A stretch of DNA of 64,000 nt from Dioscorea cayenensis subsp. rotundata. Lineage: Eukaryota; Streptophyta; Magnoliopsida; Dioscoreales; Dioscoreaceae. Made by a program: the position numbers and the translations under genes. The notes under the pieces were generated by a model. The model had not been told where the DNA came from. It saw only the letters and a list, made by a program, of their open reading frames with translations, and did not search any database. The stretch lies in assembly GCF_009730915.1 (NCBI RefSeq), contig NC_052482.1:310001-374000 (forward strand), given 5' to 3'. How positions within the stretch are numbered: position 1 is the first letter of the stretch; the number at the start of each line of letters is the position of its first letter. This document shows, piece by piece, positions 32,843-46,052 of this stretch.

Positions 32843-35800
32843 ATGGAGGCTCGACTTGGTGGTGAAAGCCATCAGCTTTATGGCGTGGGACCTTCAGAGG
32901 TGAATGGGCGTGGAGGAAAGAGCCTGGAGTGGGATTTGAATGACTGGAACTGGGATGGGGATCGCTTTCGGGCGATCCCACTGAATGCTAGCCCTTCTGA
33001 TTGTAGGAGCAAACAATTGCCGCATGTTTTAGCAGCCAGAGGGTTGTCAAATAACTCATCTTCTTGCTCGGAGGGAACTGAACTTGCAATTGTTGGGAAA
33101 GGGAAAGGCACATTGGAGAAGCGGCGGAGGGCTGCAGTTGTTGGAGATGATGAACCTAATGATGAAGTTGGATCTTTTTCATTGAAGCTAGGGGGACATG
33201 ATTATCCTGTGGTGGAAGCAGACCTGGCTAATTGGGATGGAAAGAACGGGAAGAGGAGCAAGCTGCAGGGTGCTAGTGCAAATCGCTCTGCATGCCAAGT
33301 GGAGGGTTGTGCTGCTGACCTGATTGATGCCAAGGACTATCATAGACGTCACAAGGTGTGTGAGATGCATGCCAAGGCGAGCAGCGCTGTGGTTGCTAAT
33401 GCTGTGCAGCGTTTCTGTCAGCAATGTAGTAGGTTAGTATGTGTCAACTTGGCATTCTGGAAGTTTAAGACTCAGACAATTTTTTTGGGATTGTTGCATA
33501 TCTTTGCTTGATTTATGAATCTGCTGTGATTTTGTTGCTTGTAATCAACGACATGTGCATGGCACTCAATTCATTTTTCTTTCAATTTTTGGTTTGAAAT
33601 CATTGAAATGATAATAAGGATAATGAAGAAAGAAGAAGCGTTCATATTTGACTTCGGCAAAAGAAAAATATACTTTTTTATTACCCAAAAACCCCTTAAT
33701 CTTTGGCACCAGGCTATAGAATTTTGTTTTTATATTGCATTGCTTTGGTAGTTCTTGCTGCATAGCATTTTGAAGTGTGAATCTAGATCTTAAAGCAGCA
33801 GTATGAACAATCTTGCAGTGTAGCTTTGTTGTTTCATAAATCTAATCAAGAGGCATATTTTTCAAGGTCAGCATGATAACATTCACTTTGCATCAGCGCA
33901 ACCAATGTCTTTGGTCTTGTAATTATTAAACTTCTTCATCTGTTCTTTTACATCCAGAGATGATCGCCTTTGCTTTACTTTCCAATCAATATGCTACAAA
34001 ACCAGAAGATGAATCAAAAGCAGTTGATACTCTATGGACACCATAAATAATGAAAAAGTGTTTGTTCATGTAGGTATAGCAGGTAGGTTTTGGTGATTTT
34101 TCTTGATCAGCATATGCCGTATATTTCCATTATTGTTGAGAGTGAGAGAGAGATGCCAATAAGAAACAGGCATTTTAAACTCTTATTACAACTTTGCTGT
34201 TTGATCTGCAATATCTGTACTTTTGTGCTTTCTCACTCCATTCAAGAAACACTATTTGAATTTGTTTATGGCAATGCCTAGATCTCCTGTGTCTGCACAA
34301 TATTCATAATTTTTAAAATTTTCAGTAGCTTGCTCTCAGATATATTTTACTAAAAAAGGAAACTATCAATTGTAGCAAATTATTTGTGAATTGCAGCATG
34401 GTTTGATACAAAGTAATGAGTTGATATAAAGTAAAACCTTCTTCCCAAACAAGCGTTTGAGGTGAACAAGTGTGATCTGAATGGATATTGTTTTGGAAGG
34501 ATAATGCAGTTTTGCTGAATTTGTGAAATGTTCGTGTTTAAACGTGGATGGGTTTTTGTGACAGCTTCATAATTTTTCTTTTTCTGGGTTTGAAAAATAC
34601 CTTTTTTCTATTCTTTGGTGCATTTTTACATAAACGAGTACTGTTGGTAATTATCTGTACAAAATTATTCCAGGTTTCATCTTCTCCAAGAGTTTGATGA
34701 TGGTAAAAGAAGCTGTCGTCGACGTTTGGCAGGACACAACAGGCGGAGGAGGAAAACACATCCTGATGCCGCTGTCAGTGGGAATGGTTTGACTGATGAA
34801 CGGGCTAGCAGCTATCTCCTGATAAGCCTACTAAGAATCCTCACCAATTTGCACAGTAAATTTTTATGACTATATCTTGTTGCAGAATATGATAAGATAT
34901 CTGAAAAGTAGTAATTTTGGTTATGTTTTGTCATCTATTAAAGTTTTTTCATGAATTGACGCCAACCGAGAGCTTGATTAATAAATACAATGTGCAATAT
35001 AGGTGTTCCTGTCCTTCATTTACTTGTTTTTGTTACTTTTTTCAAAGATTGCTTGTCCATATTTTAATTTTGTGAAGACATTTGCTTATTAAGAGATCTT
35101 ATGATGATTTGCCTACTGACATGATCTTACTAATACTGCAGCTGATGATTCTGACAAGTCAAAAGATCAGGACCTTCTTTCCCATCTCTTGAGGAACCTT
35201 GCGAGCCTTGCTGGTTCACTTGATTCACAAAACCTCTCCGGACTTCTCCGGGCAAATGAAGATACACGTAAAACTGGAAGTGGTACGGCAACAGCATCAG
35301 AAGCTTTGCTTTCAAATGGCACTGCTGTACAAAAATCCTCCGGGCCCTTATGTGGTCCTTCAACTGTGACTTATATGAACGGAACTCAAAACCTTACTAT
35401 GCCACCTGCTGATCAGTCTTTATCTGTTCCTGCGGCTACAGTGGAGATGCCTGTGAACAGAAATGTTAGGGAAGAAGCTTTTGTGGAGGCCAGGCCACCC
35501 GTTAGTTCAAAAACATCTACAGTCTTAGTGCCCGGAAAAGATGCAGTGTCTGCTAAACCAGCAGCAGCAGCAGCAACAATGTTAAGCTTACTCCCGGAAA
35601 TGGTACCTGCAGGATCTGTATCAAAGAAAATGCAGTTAAAGGATTTTGATTTGAATGACACATATGATGATACGGAAGAATGCATCAGGAGATGTGAGCA
35701 GTTGGCAATGCCTGCAACTATGGAGGCTGGGTCTCCTACTTGTATGTCGTGGATGATGCCAGATTCTCATCATTCAAGTCCCCCACAGACAAGTGGTAAT

Positions 35801-38471
35801 TCTGAGCCGACATCTACTCAATCACTGTCTAGTTCCAATGGAGATGCTCAGGTAACTTCCTTATATTGTGGACACATACAATCTTTGACCTGCTTTAATC
35901 ATCATAACATCCAAAATGTATTTATCTGCCTTCTGTAAACATCACCAATTTTTTTACTAAGTCTTCCTTCCCAGCATAAGCTTTTAAATGTAAGAATGGA
36001 GTTGCCATTTTCACTGGTAATTGTAGTTCTCTGATTCTTTGTACCTTGTGTTTCAGAGTAGGACTGATAGAATTATTTTCAAGCTATTTGGTAAAGACCC
36101 CAGGGACTTCCCTATTGATTTGAGAACACAGGTAATTTATGTTCAAAGCTTTTTAATTTTCATCAATTCAGTTCCTTTACATTGTTACTGTGTTTATATG
36201 GTATAACACACTTGAATATGCAGGTCTTTAATTGGTTATCCCACAGTCCTACGGAGATGGAGAGCTACATCAGACCTGGTTGTATTATCTTAACTATTTA
36301 TCTTCGCTTACCTGAGTCGGAATGGAAGGAGGTGTGGTTCGCATTGCATTGATATGCCTTTCGCATGTGTTACATACTTATAATACAAGTCTGATGATTA
36401 GTCCACTTGCTGTATGTACAGCTTTATCAAGACCTGAGCTCTGGCCTTCATAAGCTTCTGCAAATATCTGATGGTGACTTCTGGAGATCAGGATGGATAT
36501 ATGCTAGGGTGCAGCATCAAATTGCATTTCTTTACAATGGTTAGTTTAAACTTTAAGTTGTTTTTTTTATGGGTGTCAGTTCTTTATAATTTATAAATAA
36601 CAAAATATCTAGTTTTTTAATTTTCTTATCATTTGGTACTGCAGGTCGGGTTGTGCTTAACACACCTTTACTTCTCAAGAGTCCTAGATACTTGGACGTT
36701 TTATGCATCAGTCCTATTGCGGTTCCTACTGCCTCGAGGGTAAACTTCAAAGTGAAAGGATTTGGTATGACTCAATCAACTGTTAGGTATGCATTATCGG
36801 TACTACACCTTTTTTGCACTGACCTTTTGCCATGATGATATCTGCATTCTTCGCGAACGAACAGACAAACAAAATCTTACCTTGTCATGGAATCTGTTTT
36901 CATATGTTTTGCAGGATACTTTGTGCATTTGAGGGGAAGTATTTGGTTCAGGAGACATTGCAAGCTTTGGTTGAAGGAAGAAATGATGGCAGGGAGTGTG
37001 GAGGTTCCCAGTGCCTCAGTTTCTCATGTTCACTTCCCAATACATCGGGGAGAGGATTCATAGAGGTGTCACATATTGTCCTCTTCAAATAAATCTTCCA
37101 TTATTGTGTCCTCAATCTCTATCTTTGTCTTACAACCTCAAATTTTTCCTGCCACCTATTGTTTTTCACGGAATAATTTATGAGTTTGGTTTGCAGGTTG
37201 AAGATCATGGTCTTAGCAGCATCTTCTTTCCATTTTTAGTTGCAGAAGAAGATGTTTGTTCTGAGATTCGAATGCTGGAGGGGGCCATTGATGTTGACTC
37301 AAATGATGTCCATCTTCAGGAGCAAATCGATGTAATGAATGCAAGAAATCTGGCTATGGAGTTTTTGCATGAGATGGGTTGGTTTCTCCGAAGAAGCCAA
37401 TTAATGTCTAGAGTTAAAGAAGTAGGTTCTTGCCCGAACACCTTTCCTTTGACTCGATTTTGGTGGCTTATGTCCTTCGCTGTTGATCGGGAATGGTCTG
37501 CTGTGGTCAAGAAACTGCTGGATCTCTTATTTCAAGGAATTGTTGATTTAGGGAACATTTCTCCTAGTAGTGTTCTCTCATCATCAGATCTGCTTCACAG
37601 TGCTGTTAGGAAGAAGTGCAAGTCAATAGTGGAAGTCCTGTTGAGATATGCACCAACTTCGGCTTTGAAAGGGACAAGTGATGGCAACTATCTGTTTCGA
37701 CCTGATATGCCAGGCCCCTTGAATATTACTCCTCTTCATATTGCTGCTTCAAACAGTGGTGCTGAGAACATTTTGGACTCCTTGACTAATGATCCTGGAC
37801 AGGTATTTACTCTTTCTGCAGTTTGAATTATGATGGCATATTTTTACAGATATTTTTGTTAAACATAAAACCAGAAGCCACTTGATGTCCATTTGCGCCA
37901 TCTTTCTTCGTGCATGGATCTTGTGTTTATGTTTCCCTAAGTGTATATTAGTAGACGAGAATGAACTCTCGTACATGAGTTGTCCCTCACAGCTGTTTGC
38001 ATAATGCAGTTGGGGATTACAGCTTGGAGAAGTGCTCGTGACAGCACTGGTTTCTCTCCTGAGGACTACGCCCGGTCAAGAGGTTATGAATCTTATCTCC
38101 AGTTGGTTCAAAAGAAAATCAACAGGCAGTTCGATAAAGGCAGTGTAGTCCTTGACATTTCTGGCAGTTCATTAGCTACTAATTCCTCTCAAAAGCAATT
38201 GGACAACCTCTGTTCCAGTAAACTAAGTGGCTTTCAGATTGATATGAGGAAAATGGAACATATTATTCGACCTGCCTGCAAGCTCTGTGCTCAGCAAGTG
38301 ATTTACCGCAGCCCTGTAGGTCGATCACTACTTTACCGGCCAGTGATGCTCTCGATGGTGGGTATTGCAGCTGTTTGCGTGTGCGTCGGCTTGCTCCTTA
38401 AGAGCCCTCCCTTAGTTCTTTATCTTAACCATCCATTCAGGTGGGAGTCTTTGGGTTATGGTTCAATATGA
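32843..38471 (+). CDS. SPL: SBP-box transcription factor, SPL1/SPL12-type
   Basis: Ten coding exons: 32843-33432, 34674-34855, 35142-35851, 36057-36131, 36224-36331, 36422-36539, 36645-36786, 36915-37065, 37197-37802 and 38010-38471, giving about 1,047 residues. Signature features: MEARLGG opening with [12 protein letters not shown], then the SBP DNA-binding domain split by intron 1 ([28 protein letters not shown] | [27 protein letters not shown], quoted in parts), with two zinc sites and a bipartite nuclear signal at its end. The long C-terminal part carries ankyrin-like repeats ([30 protein letters not shown]) and a hydrophobic segment near the C-terminus ([19 protein letters not shown]). 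Large SPLs bind GTAC-core sites and are not usual miR156 targets; relatives act in thermotolerance and reproductive development. Exons 2 and 3 join through a split Thr codon. Firm family call. Confidence 0.93.
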
Positions 38472-39927
38472 GAGTTCTTTTGCCATCAACCATGGGCTTA
38501 TGCTCTGATAAAATTGAGTAGTTATTAGTGTATATTGTTTGAGTTTTCTTGTAGAATTTGTGATCAAAGACCCTCTGATCTGTATGACACTGTATGATAA
38601 TAATTACAATTTCTATAAAATTAAAACGAAGCTGTTTTTTTTTCCCTTTCAGTTCTTGCATCTGTTTATTTGGGTATTTATTTGATTCAATATATAATCA
38701 AAGGATAACAGGACTCAAGGATAGCAGTAAATTTGATTGTCGGTAAAAGTTTATCTGGTATGATCATTTGTTTATTTTTCATTGTGGTAAGTAATTTCAA
38801 TTATAATGTACTTTCTTTCTTTATTTTTTTTTATTTATCATATTTAACGAATTTTAAGTACTAAAAAATTTAGTTATTTCATAAAATTTTATAAAAAAAA
38901 ATTAGTTATTTCTTTAAAATTACTTTCAATTTATATTTTTATATTATTTTTTTCTGATTTAATTTTAACACCTGGACCTGTGATGGATAAAAAAAGAACG
39001 AAAAGGATATAATACTTTAATGAATCCAATTATGTCCATCTTTAGCAGTAAACTTACAGGCCTGGGAATCAGAAATCATCAGAAAAAGACTAATCAGTGT
39101 GCAGCTTGCTGATGGCCAAGTAAGTAACTGTCACATTGGGAGTATTAAATTAAATCAAACTAAACAATTATAAATTTCAAGGAAACATTTACATAATTAC
39201 ATTTATTTACTCTAGAGAATTGCAAGAAGCATTTACAATGTTCAACTTGGAAGAAGAAAAAAATCATGCAACTTAAGAAGTTACTTTTACCAACCTTGGA
39301 AAAGACCAAACTAAAAATTAAACTAAACAGTAGTAAACATTTACTTATTACAACTCTAGAGAATTTCAAGAAGCATTTACAATGTTCACCGTGGAAGATG
39401 AAAAATCAAGCCACTTAGCAAGTAATAGTATGCTATTTATTACCACTGATTAATAATAATCAATGTCTTCCTTCATTCAATTGTTCAAATTTCTTAATCT
39501 CTAATTAATGATTTCCAATTAACCTTGAGATTAAAACTATTACAGACTCCAAGAAATTGAGGGACTAATGGCAAATTTAACCATAAGATAATTATTCAAA
39601 GGTCCAAAATGCCAACGCCTTCACAAATTTGTCTTATTTGACCCGAACCGGATAAGCAAAACCTCACCAGAAGGAACACCATAATCAACAGTCATTGTTC
39701 TTGTATCGGATCGGATCCAGTTAAAATCCGAATCCATTTAGAAATAGGAAACTACTATGAATTTTCGCTACAAGCTGCCGATCGGGTTTAAAACGGGTTA
39801 TCGGGTTCTCTGGTTGTCTTTCTATAAAATCCGATTTCGGTCCTCGTTTGGTGATCGCTGGCTCTCGAGTTCCTTTCGTCTTGATCTTCTTCAACGTCGG
39901 CGGCGATCCAAGACCGGCTGATCGGAG
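38472..39927. other. SPL 3' region, intergenic DNA, next promoter
   Basis: SPL 3' UTR, AT-rich spacer and the promoter of the E3 ligase gene. It includes a diverged ~144-bp tandem duplication around 39165-39440. No gene supported. Confidence 0.45.
39165..39440. repeat. diverged ~144-bp tandem duplication
   Basis: Two copies share 'ctctagagaatt' (39210 and 39354), 'caagaagcatttacaatgtt' and a following 'ggaaga' block; several substitutions separate them. Confidence 0.75.
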
Positions 39928-42900
39928 ATGGATGATAGCTGCGCTGTGTGTGCGGACGCGTTGGAGTGGGCGGCATATGGGCCGTGTGGGCACCGTGAGG
40001 TTTGCTCGACGTGTGTGATCCGGCTTCGCTTCGTCCTTGATGATCGCCGCTGTTGTATCTGCAAGACTGAGAACCCCTTCGTCTTTGTCACCAAGGTTCT
40101 TAGATTTTAATGGTTTTGATTCATTTATTTGTTTGTTAGGATTTGTTTTGATGTTTTAGGGTTGTGTTTGTGTTGGGACTCGAGTGGAGATCCGATGAAG
40201 GGGATTTTAGGGTTTTGCTGTTGGATTGGTGTTGGATTTTGAATTTAGGATTAAAAGAATGAACCTTTTGAATCCTATTCTCTTAGTTTTGATTGTTTTC
40301 CTGATTAATATTTGCGGCATTGAATCTAAAGTCACGGTTTATGGGTAGTGCATTTTGGATTGATTGCTCTATGGTGTTGGGTTTCTATGGCAGGCGATGG
40401 GGGATTATACAAGGGTGATAACAGATTTCTCAAAGTTTCCGACTGGTGCGACGGAGGGGAAGTCAGGGGAGTTTTGGTACCACGAGGGAAGTCAGGCATA
40501 CTTTGATGATATGGATCATTACAGGATGATAAAGGCTATGTGCCGTTTATCTTGTAGTGTTTGCGATAAGAATGCAGGAGAGCAAGCGACTGAGCCTGCA
40601 AGGAGGAGAAGTGGTTTTAGGAGTATAGAGCAGTTGAAGGGGCATCTTTTTCATCAGCATAGATTGTTTATGTGCAGTCTTTGCTTGGAAGGGAGAAAGG
40701 TGATCCCTTTGGTTTGTTTTTTTTTATTTTTCTTTGGTTTTTTTATAATCGTTCATGGGGTGAATATCTGTTTTTAATGGATTTATGAATTTAATTATTT
40801 ATGGGTTTATGCACACAATAAGCATGGATAACTTTACTTTAGAATGCAGAAAGAAAAGAATTATATTTCTTGTCATTTGGGTAACTGATGTTACTTTGTT
40901 CATAACATATCCTTCCTGTACAAGTACTATCTACTAAGAAACTGGATCTTAGTTATTGCTCAGTTATGATTATTATGTTAGGTAAGTCTGACCTATAATA
41001 GAGGCTTAATCTTGATGGTGTGGTCTGACTTTAGGATGTCATGGCATATACTTATAAATAAAGGAACAGGAGAAAAATATAATGCTTTCGATTTTGTTCT
41101 TATCTCGTAAGCTAATTATGAATGTTGCAAATTGTTGGTATTTTCTTTCGTTCCTTGTGCGCTTTATCAGCTGTTATTTCTCTGTTTATATTGCAAATCT
41201 AGATATGAGTTTACAATCTTTGTTTCCTCACCTATAGAATTCGTAATTTTGTAATTTATCTCCTTGTTTCTTGGCTTTTCTATAATTCTGTATGTTATTG
41301 GAACCCATTGATATTGAGCAAGAGTAGAGCATCACTTGGGCACTTGTATTGTATGATGTGACTGCAAAGTCGCATTTATGAGGTTACAGCTCCCAAAATG
41401 ATAGCATCCTTGAAATATTTGCACAAGATAAGTGTAGATTGCTGTGTTATGGGATCGAGACATTTTTGGTTTTCTTTAGTGGGATGTTTTTTGTTCTGCA
41501 TCCTTTTATTGAAACCATTTGTGGGCATAATTTATCAATGGAATTTTTTTAGGTTAATGACAAAGTAGTCTCTACATGTTAGCATTGACATATTTCGGTC
41601 AAGATATGTCTTCACTTATTTGACTTCTACAAGGAGGCAAGCCATTATATTCATTGGTGAATTTAGTGTCCAAGTATGAACTAGCTTTAAAATCCTCAAA
41701 TATGAGGAAGTGGTTACTTCTATATTTTGAGATGATCCTACCACCCTTCCATTCTCATTTTTGACTTAATTAATTATCCATTCTTGAGCAGGTATTTATT
41801 TGTGAGCAGAAGCTTTACACTAGGTCACAACTAAATCAACATGTAAGCACTGGTGATTCAGAAGTGGATGGCAGTGAGAGTGAGCGAGGTGGGTTTATGG
41901 GGCATCCCATGTGTGAGTTCTGCAGGAGCCCGTTTTATGGTGATAATGAACTGTACTTGCACATGTCCACTGAACATTATACTTGCCATATATGCCAAAG
42001 GTCTGGTTTGTTTTTTACTTTAACATACTTGTATTGGGACTCAGTTATTCTACAACTGATCTATTTTGATTTACAGGCAGCATCCTGGGCAGTATGACTA
42101 TTTTAAAAATTATGATGACCTGGAGGTACAATAATTTGAATGTATATATATATATATATATTTTTTTTTTGTTGGTGTCAAATTTTTAATATATGATGTT
42201 AGAAGTTTAAAATTTGAATCTCAAACAATTTATTTTTGTGATTACAGACACATTTTCGCCAAGAACATTTCCTATGTGAGAATGAAGCATGCTTGGCAAA
42301 GAAATTTATTGTTTTCCAAAATGAAGCTGAAATGAAGGTGATCATTGTTTAGAGCTTAATATTATAATCAACAAAATTCCTGTTGTCTTTTATAATGATT
42401 GAATATTTCACCATTCTATTGGCTGATGAAATCTGCTTGAATGACATGTTTTAATTGGCAATCATCATCTTCTATTTGATGAGATGTGAATCCTATACTG
42501 ACAGTCTTAACACAAAACTTGATTTTCCCTGTAGAGACATAATGCTATTGAGCATGGGGGACACATGTCCCGTTCTCAAAGGAATGCTGCCCTTCAGGTA
42601 TATACTTACTCTTGACCCAGTGAGAACTCCATTTTTGCAATCATTTACTGAGTGACTTCAGAACAAATTCCTACTTTTCTTCTGGGATCTGGTCTTCATG
42701 CCTAAATGGCGAGTCAGGAAGCCTGTTGATGAATTCCTTTTTTGGGACTTTGCTCCGTTAGGCCCTTGTCTGGGGCATCCATCATAATTAGATTTCATTC
42801 TTTTACTTTATTTGTTTTCAGATACCGACTAGTTTTAGATTTCGACGTACTGAACAAGAGCAGCGGCGAGGCAGAGGACGTGGGTATCGTTCTGATCCTT

Positions 42901-43683
42901 CTGATAACCAATTATCTATGGCTATTCAAGCCAGCCTTGAGGCAGCAGCTATTGGAGACAGTAGCTCTCATGATTCTACTTCTGGTGCTCGAATAGTATC
43001 TGAACAAAGGGAAACAAATCATATGGGTGCAGTTTCTAAGTCATTTGAATCACTAAATGTCAATTCTGGTTCTGGATCTTCTTCTAGATCAGGCACAATA
43101 CAAAACCAGAACTCACAAAGTGCTCCAATTCTAGAGGACTTGTCCTTCCCCGCCCTTACTGATAGAGAACCGCCTGAGACTTCTTCCAGATATGCTCAAG
43201 CTCTTCAGAGCTCTGTGAATGCTGCTGATCTTAAAGAAGAGTCTTTTCCTCCGCTCCCTGGGTCAAAAAAGAGTGGTAAGCAGAAAGCTAGACAAGGATC
43301 ACAAGGTTTGGGGAGAAGTACTATGGCAAACCACCTTCAAATCCGTCAGGGAAATTCTTCTGGTTCCTCTAGTCATACTTTCACACCATCTGGTTCTTCA
43401 AGATCATCCCAGATTGGACCAGAAGCAAGACATCAAGTTGCACGGCGTTCTGTTACACCAGAGGCTTGGCCAGCAATAGGTCGTGGTGCTCCATTGGCCA
43501 GTGCTGCAAATCCACAGGTAATGTCGGCAAGAGAAAATGGCCCAATTTCTTCTGGTCTTGCTTGGAATGCAAACAATGGAACTAGGCTGAGGCACTCTGC
43601 TTCAGATCCTAACCTCACTCAGGGTAGATTTTTAAGCCAACCTTCATCAACTATGGCTTCTGTTGCTACTGATAGAAGTCAAG

Positions 43684-43718
<35 letters not shown>

Positions 43719-44576
43719 GGAGGCAGTCAGCCACTGCCAAAAGTTGAGGATGTTCAAACGGCAAATAAGTCTTTGGTAGAAAGAATTATTGCAAGCTTAG
43801 ATAATGACGAGGACAAGTATGCTGCATTCAAAACCATATCTTCTGAATACCGCCAGAATTTGATAAATACTCCTGAATATCTTTCTTATGTTCAGCAGTT
43901 TGGTTTGATGCACCTTGTTCTTGAGCTTGCCCAGCTTTGTCCAGATGCTCAGAAACAGAAAGAACTTATTGAGGCCTACAACGCAAGTGTGCGTGGCAAG
44001 GGTTCGGTAGAAAATAATGTAAACAATCCCCAAAGATCAAAAGGGATTAACATTCCCAAGAAGGGGAAGGACAAAGGTAAAGACGGTTCCAGCAGTACCA
44101 ATGCAAAGGATGCTTTGACTGATAACTTCCTTAACACAGTGCGGAAACTTCAGTCAGAACGCATATCTCAGGAGGAAGAGATAGAGGTAGAGGTTTTATT
44201 AAAGGATGGGTACCGAGCAGCCAAAGGCAAGAAAGCTACTCTTTCCAGTTCCAATTCGAATACTGTGAGTGTGCAGTTGACAGACTCTAGTGGTGATGAT
44301 GATTCTTCAAAAACTGTTACCAGCATCACCGGTCAGAAACCAGATGATGGAGGGAGCAGCAAGCAACGCAAGAGGACCAGCAAATTTAATAGAATTCGTC
44401 TCGGTGATGGTTCAGCAGCCGCCCTTCTCAACCTTGGCCGTGTGGACGTCAGCCCCCCACGACCGGAACGAGAGTCTGGTGAAGAACCATCAGATCGATC
44501 AGCTGTCCGGGGAGTTTGGAAAAATGGTGGTGGGCAGAGGCTTGTTGCCAGTGTTCAAAAGAGTCCAGCCAAGTAA
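39928..44576 (+). CDS. ZNF598/Hel2-like RING E3 ubiquitin ligase
   Basis: Seven coding exons: 39928-40095, 40394-40699, 41792-42000, 42077-42125, 42248-42337, 42535-42597 and 42822-44576, giving about 879 residues. ZNF598/Hel2 senses collided ribosomes and ubiquitinates small-subunit proteins to start ribosome quality control (known from yeast and animals; plant members are less studied). An N-terminal RING (CAVCADALEW, CGHREVCSTC, CCICK) is followed by the family's linker and four to five C2H2-like fingers (QLKGHLFHQH; CEFCRSPFYGDNELYLH; HFRQEHFLCENEAC; EMKRHNAIEHG), then RGRGRGYR, a disordered Ser-rich half and short conserved LKEESFPPLPG and LEDLSFPAL motifs. A (TCA)n tract encodes a poly-Ser run. 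All junctions are GT-AG and in frame. Confidence 0.92.
43681..43718 (+). repeat. (TCA)n coding microsatellite, poly-Ser
   Basis: About eleven TCA codons in a row in the last exon of the E3 ligase gene encode a serine run in its disordered region. Length is likely to vary between individuals. Confidence 0.9.
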
Positions 44577-45299
44577 ATGCTACTTCTAATTCTACGAGCT
44601 GATAAGCTCAAATTCTGTGAACAAAAGCTCGCAAGGTTTGGAGTGCAACTTTGGGTGACGACTTTTTTTTGAATCACCAAAGCTTAAATTTTTGCTGTGA
44701 TCTTGCCATTCTCATCTGCATCTGCTGCTTGAACAACTCGGTGGTTCAAAATTGTAGGTTGTATGAATTGGGAAAATCACAAGATCAAAAGTTACTGGTA
44801 ACTCAGTTCATCTGAAGTACCTAGACTACCTTTTTGTTATACTTATGTTTAAAACTGTTGATATAAGTTTCTTTGTTGTTCCATATCTTAATAGCACATT
44901 TCCGAGGATGGATTTTGTTTCAGTGTTATTGGTGTCAATTTTGTTGCAAGACTGATCTTTTCTTTGCTATGTATATTGCATATATTGAGTGTATGAAATA
45001 TTTATGCAGTGTTCTTTTGTGGAGGTCTATCTATATATATATATATATGTATATATATTATTATTATTATTATTTGGTCATTTATAAACAAGACAAATTA
45101 ACAGAGAGAATGCCCAACATTTTTATAATATTTATAGACGATGATTTTTATTTCTTAGCACTCAAATCACTAGTTAAGTACATACATAAAAAGCACCAAA
45201 CATCATCAAACATTCCTAAAAGATCAAAGACCACATGACTTAAACTACTAATTAATAAAAGCACTCATTAATTATTATTCTGATAAACCCTTTGAGAGA
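44577..45299. other. 3' regions between E3 ligase and small secreted gene
   Basis: Converging 3' ends. It contains the ligase 3' UTR, a TA/ATT simple-repeat cluster (45031-45077) and no supported gene. Confidence 0.5.
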
Positions 45300-45602
45300 T
45301 CATGGAATCATAGCTCCATCCTGACCTCCAACCCCTGCACCAGGCATTCCTGGCATATTCCCAACCCCAGGAAAAGATCCGAAACCCGGTTGAGACCCAA
45401 ACCCAAGCCCAGGTGCATCTCCAACTCCACCAGGAGTTCCAAAGAAGTTCCCAAGTCCTCCAAAAGTCTCTGGCTCATACTTCTCCTCCTTCCTTTCTTT
45501 AACCTCTGTTTTTTTAATGTTCCTCCCTTCAACCAAGTTGGTAAAAACCACAAGAGCAACAAGAACAAGCACCATCTTTGTATTCTTCTCCATCCTTTGC
45601 AT
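45300..45602 (-). CDS. small secreted Gly/Pro-rich protein
   Basis: A single-exon frame of 100 residues. The first ~25 residues look like a signal peptide (MVLVLVALVVFTNLVEG, cleavage after EG likely). A short charged Lys/Glu stretch follows, then a Gly/Pro/Phe-rich tail with GFG, PG and GMPGAG motifs, as in plant glycine-rich cell-wall or GASA-unrelated small secreted proteins. A second in-frame ATG at 45593 could be used instead. A CTATAAAAA box lies about 40 bp upstream on the minus strand (around 45640), which supports a real gene. Function is unknown; a wall or apoplastic role is inference. Confidence 0.65.
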   Translation of the reverse strand: MQRMEKNTKMVLVLVALVVFTNLVEGRNIKKTEVKERKEEKYEPETFGGLGNFFGTPGGVGDAPGLGFGSQPGFGSFPGVGNMPGMPGAGVGGQDGAMIP

Positions 45603-45637
45603 GCATGCTCTTCATTGTAACTTTGTAATACCATTTT

Positions 45638-45646
45638 TATAGCCAT
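45638..45646 (-). promoter_or_regulatory. TATA box of the small secreted gene
   Basis: Minus-strand GGCTATAAAAATGG about 40 bp before the first ATG; a short leader would result. Confidence 0.5.
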
Positions 45647-45699
45647 GAAAGATGGCAAAAGGTGGTTGTTTGGTGCTCTCTTTTAAGATAGCCCATTCA

Positions 45700-46050
45700 T
45701 TTTCTCCAACTAACATCACTTCCCATTTGTACGTACTCTTTTCACTGTTTCCAATGTTTCTAATCAAGTCATTTAGATATTTAGACATACATATATTATA
45801 TATATATATCATGGTTTAATGTTAAAAAATTTAAAGTAGTTTAAACAAAATAAATCCATATATATATTTATAGGTGTAATAATGTCTTGAATATTTTCTC
45901 AACTACCAACCAACTTTTGTGGACATTTACAGTGGCTATATATTATTGTGTTTAAATTTATTGCAAACTTACTCCAAATAGTAAACTTTATGATATTTAC
46001 ATAGAAATAAAACATTAACATATATTCATTTTTTACTATATCATGAAGTT
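45700..46050. other. intergenic, nothing recognised
   Basis: AT-rich spacer between the small secreted gene and the peroxiredoxin 3' end. No supported feature apart from short TA runs. Confidence 0.4.
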
Positions 46051-46052
46051 AT

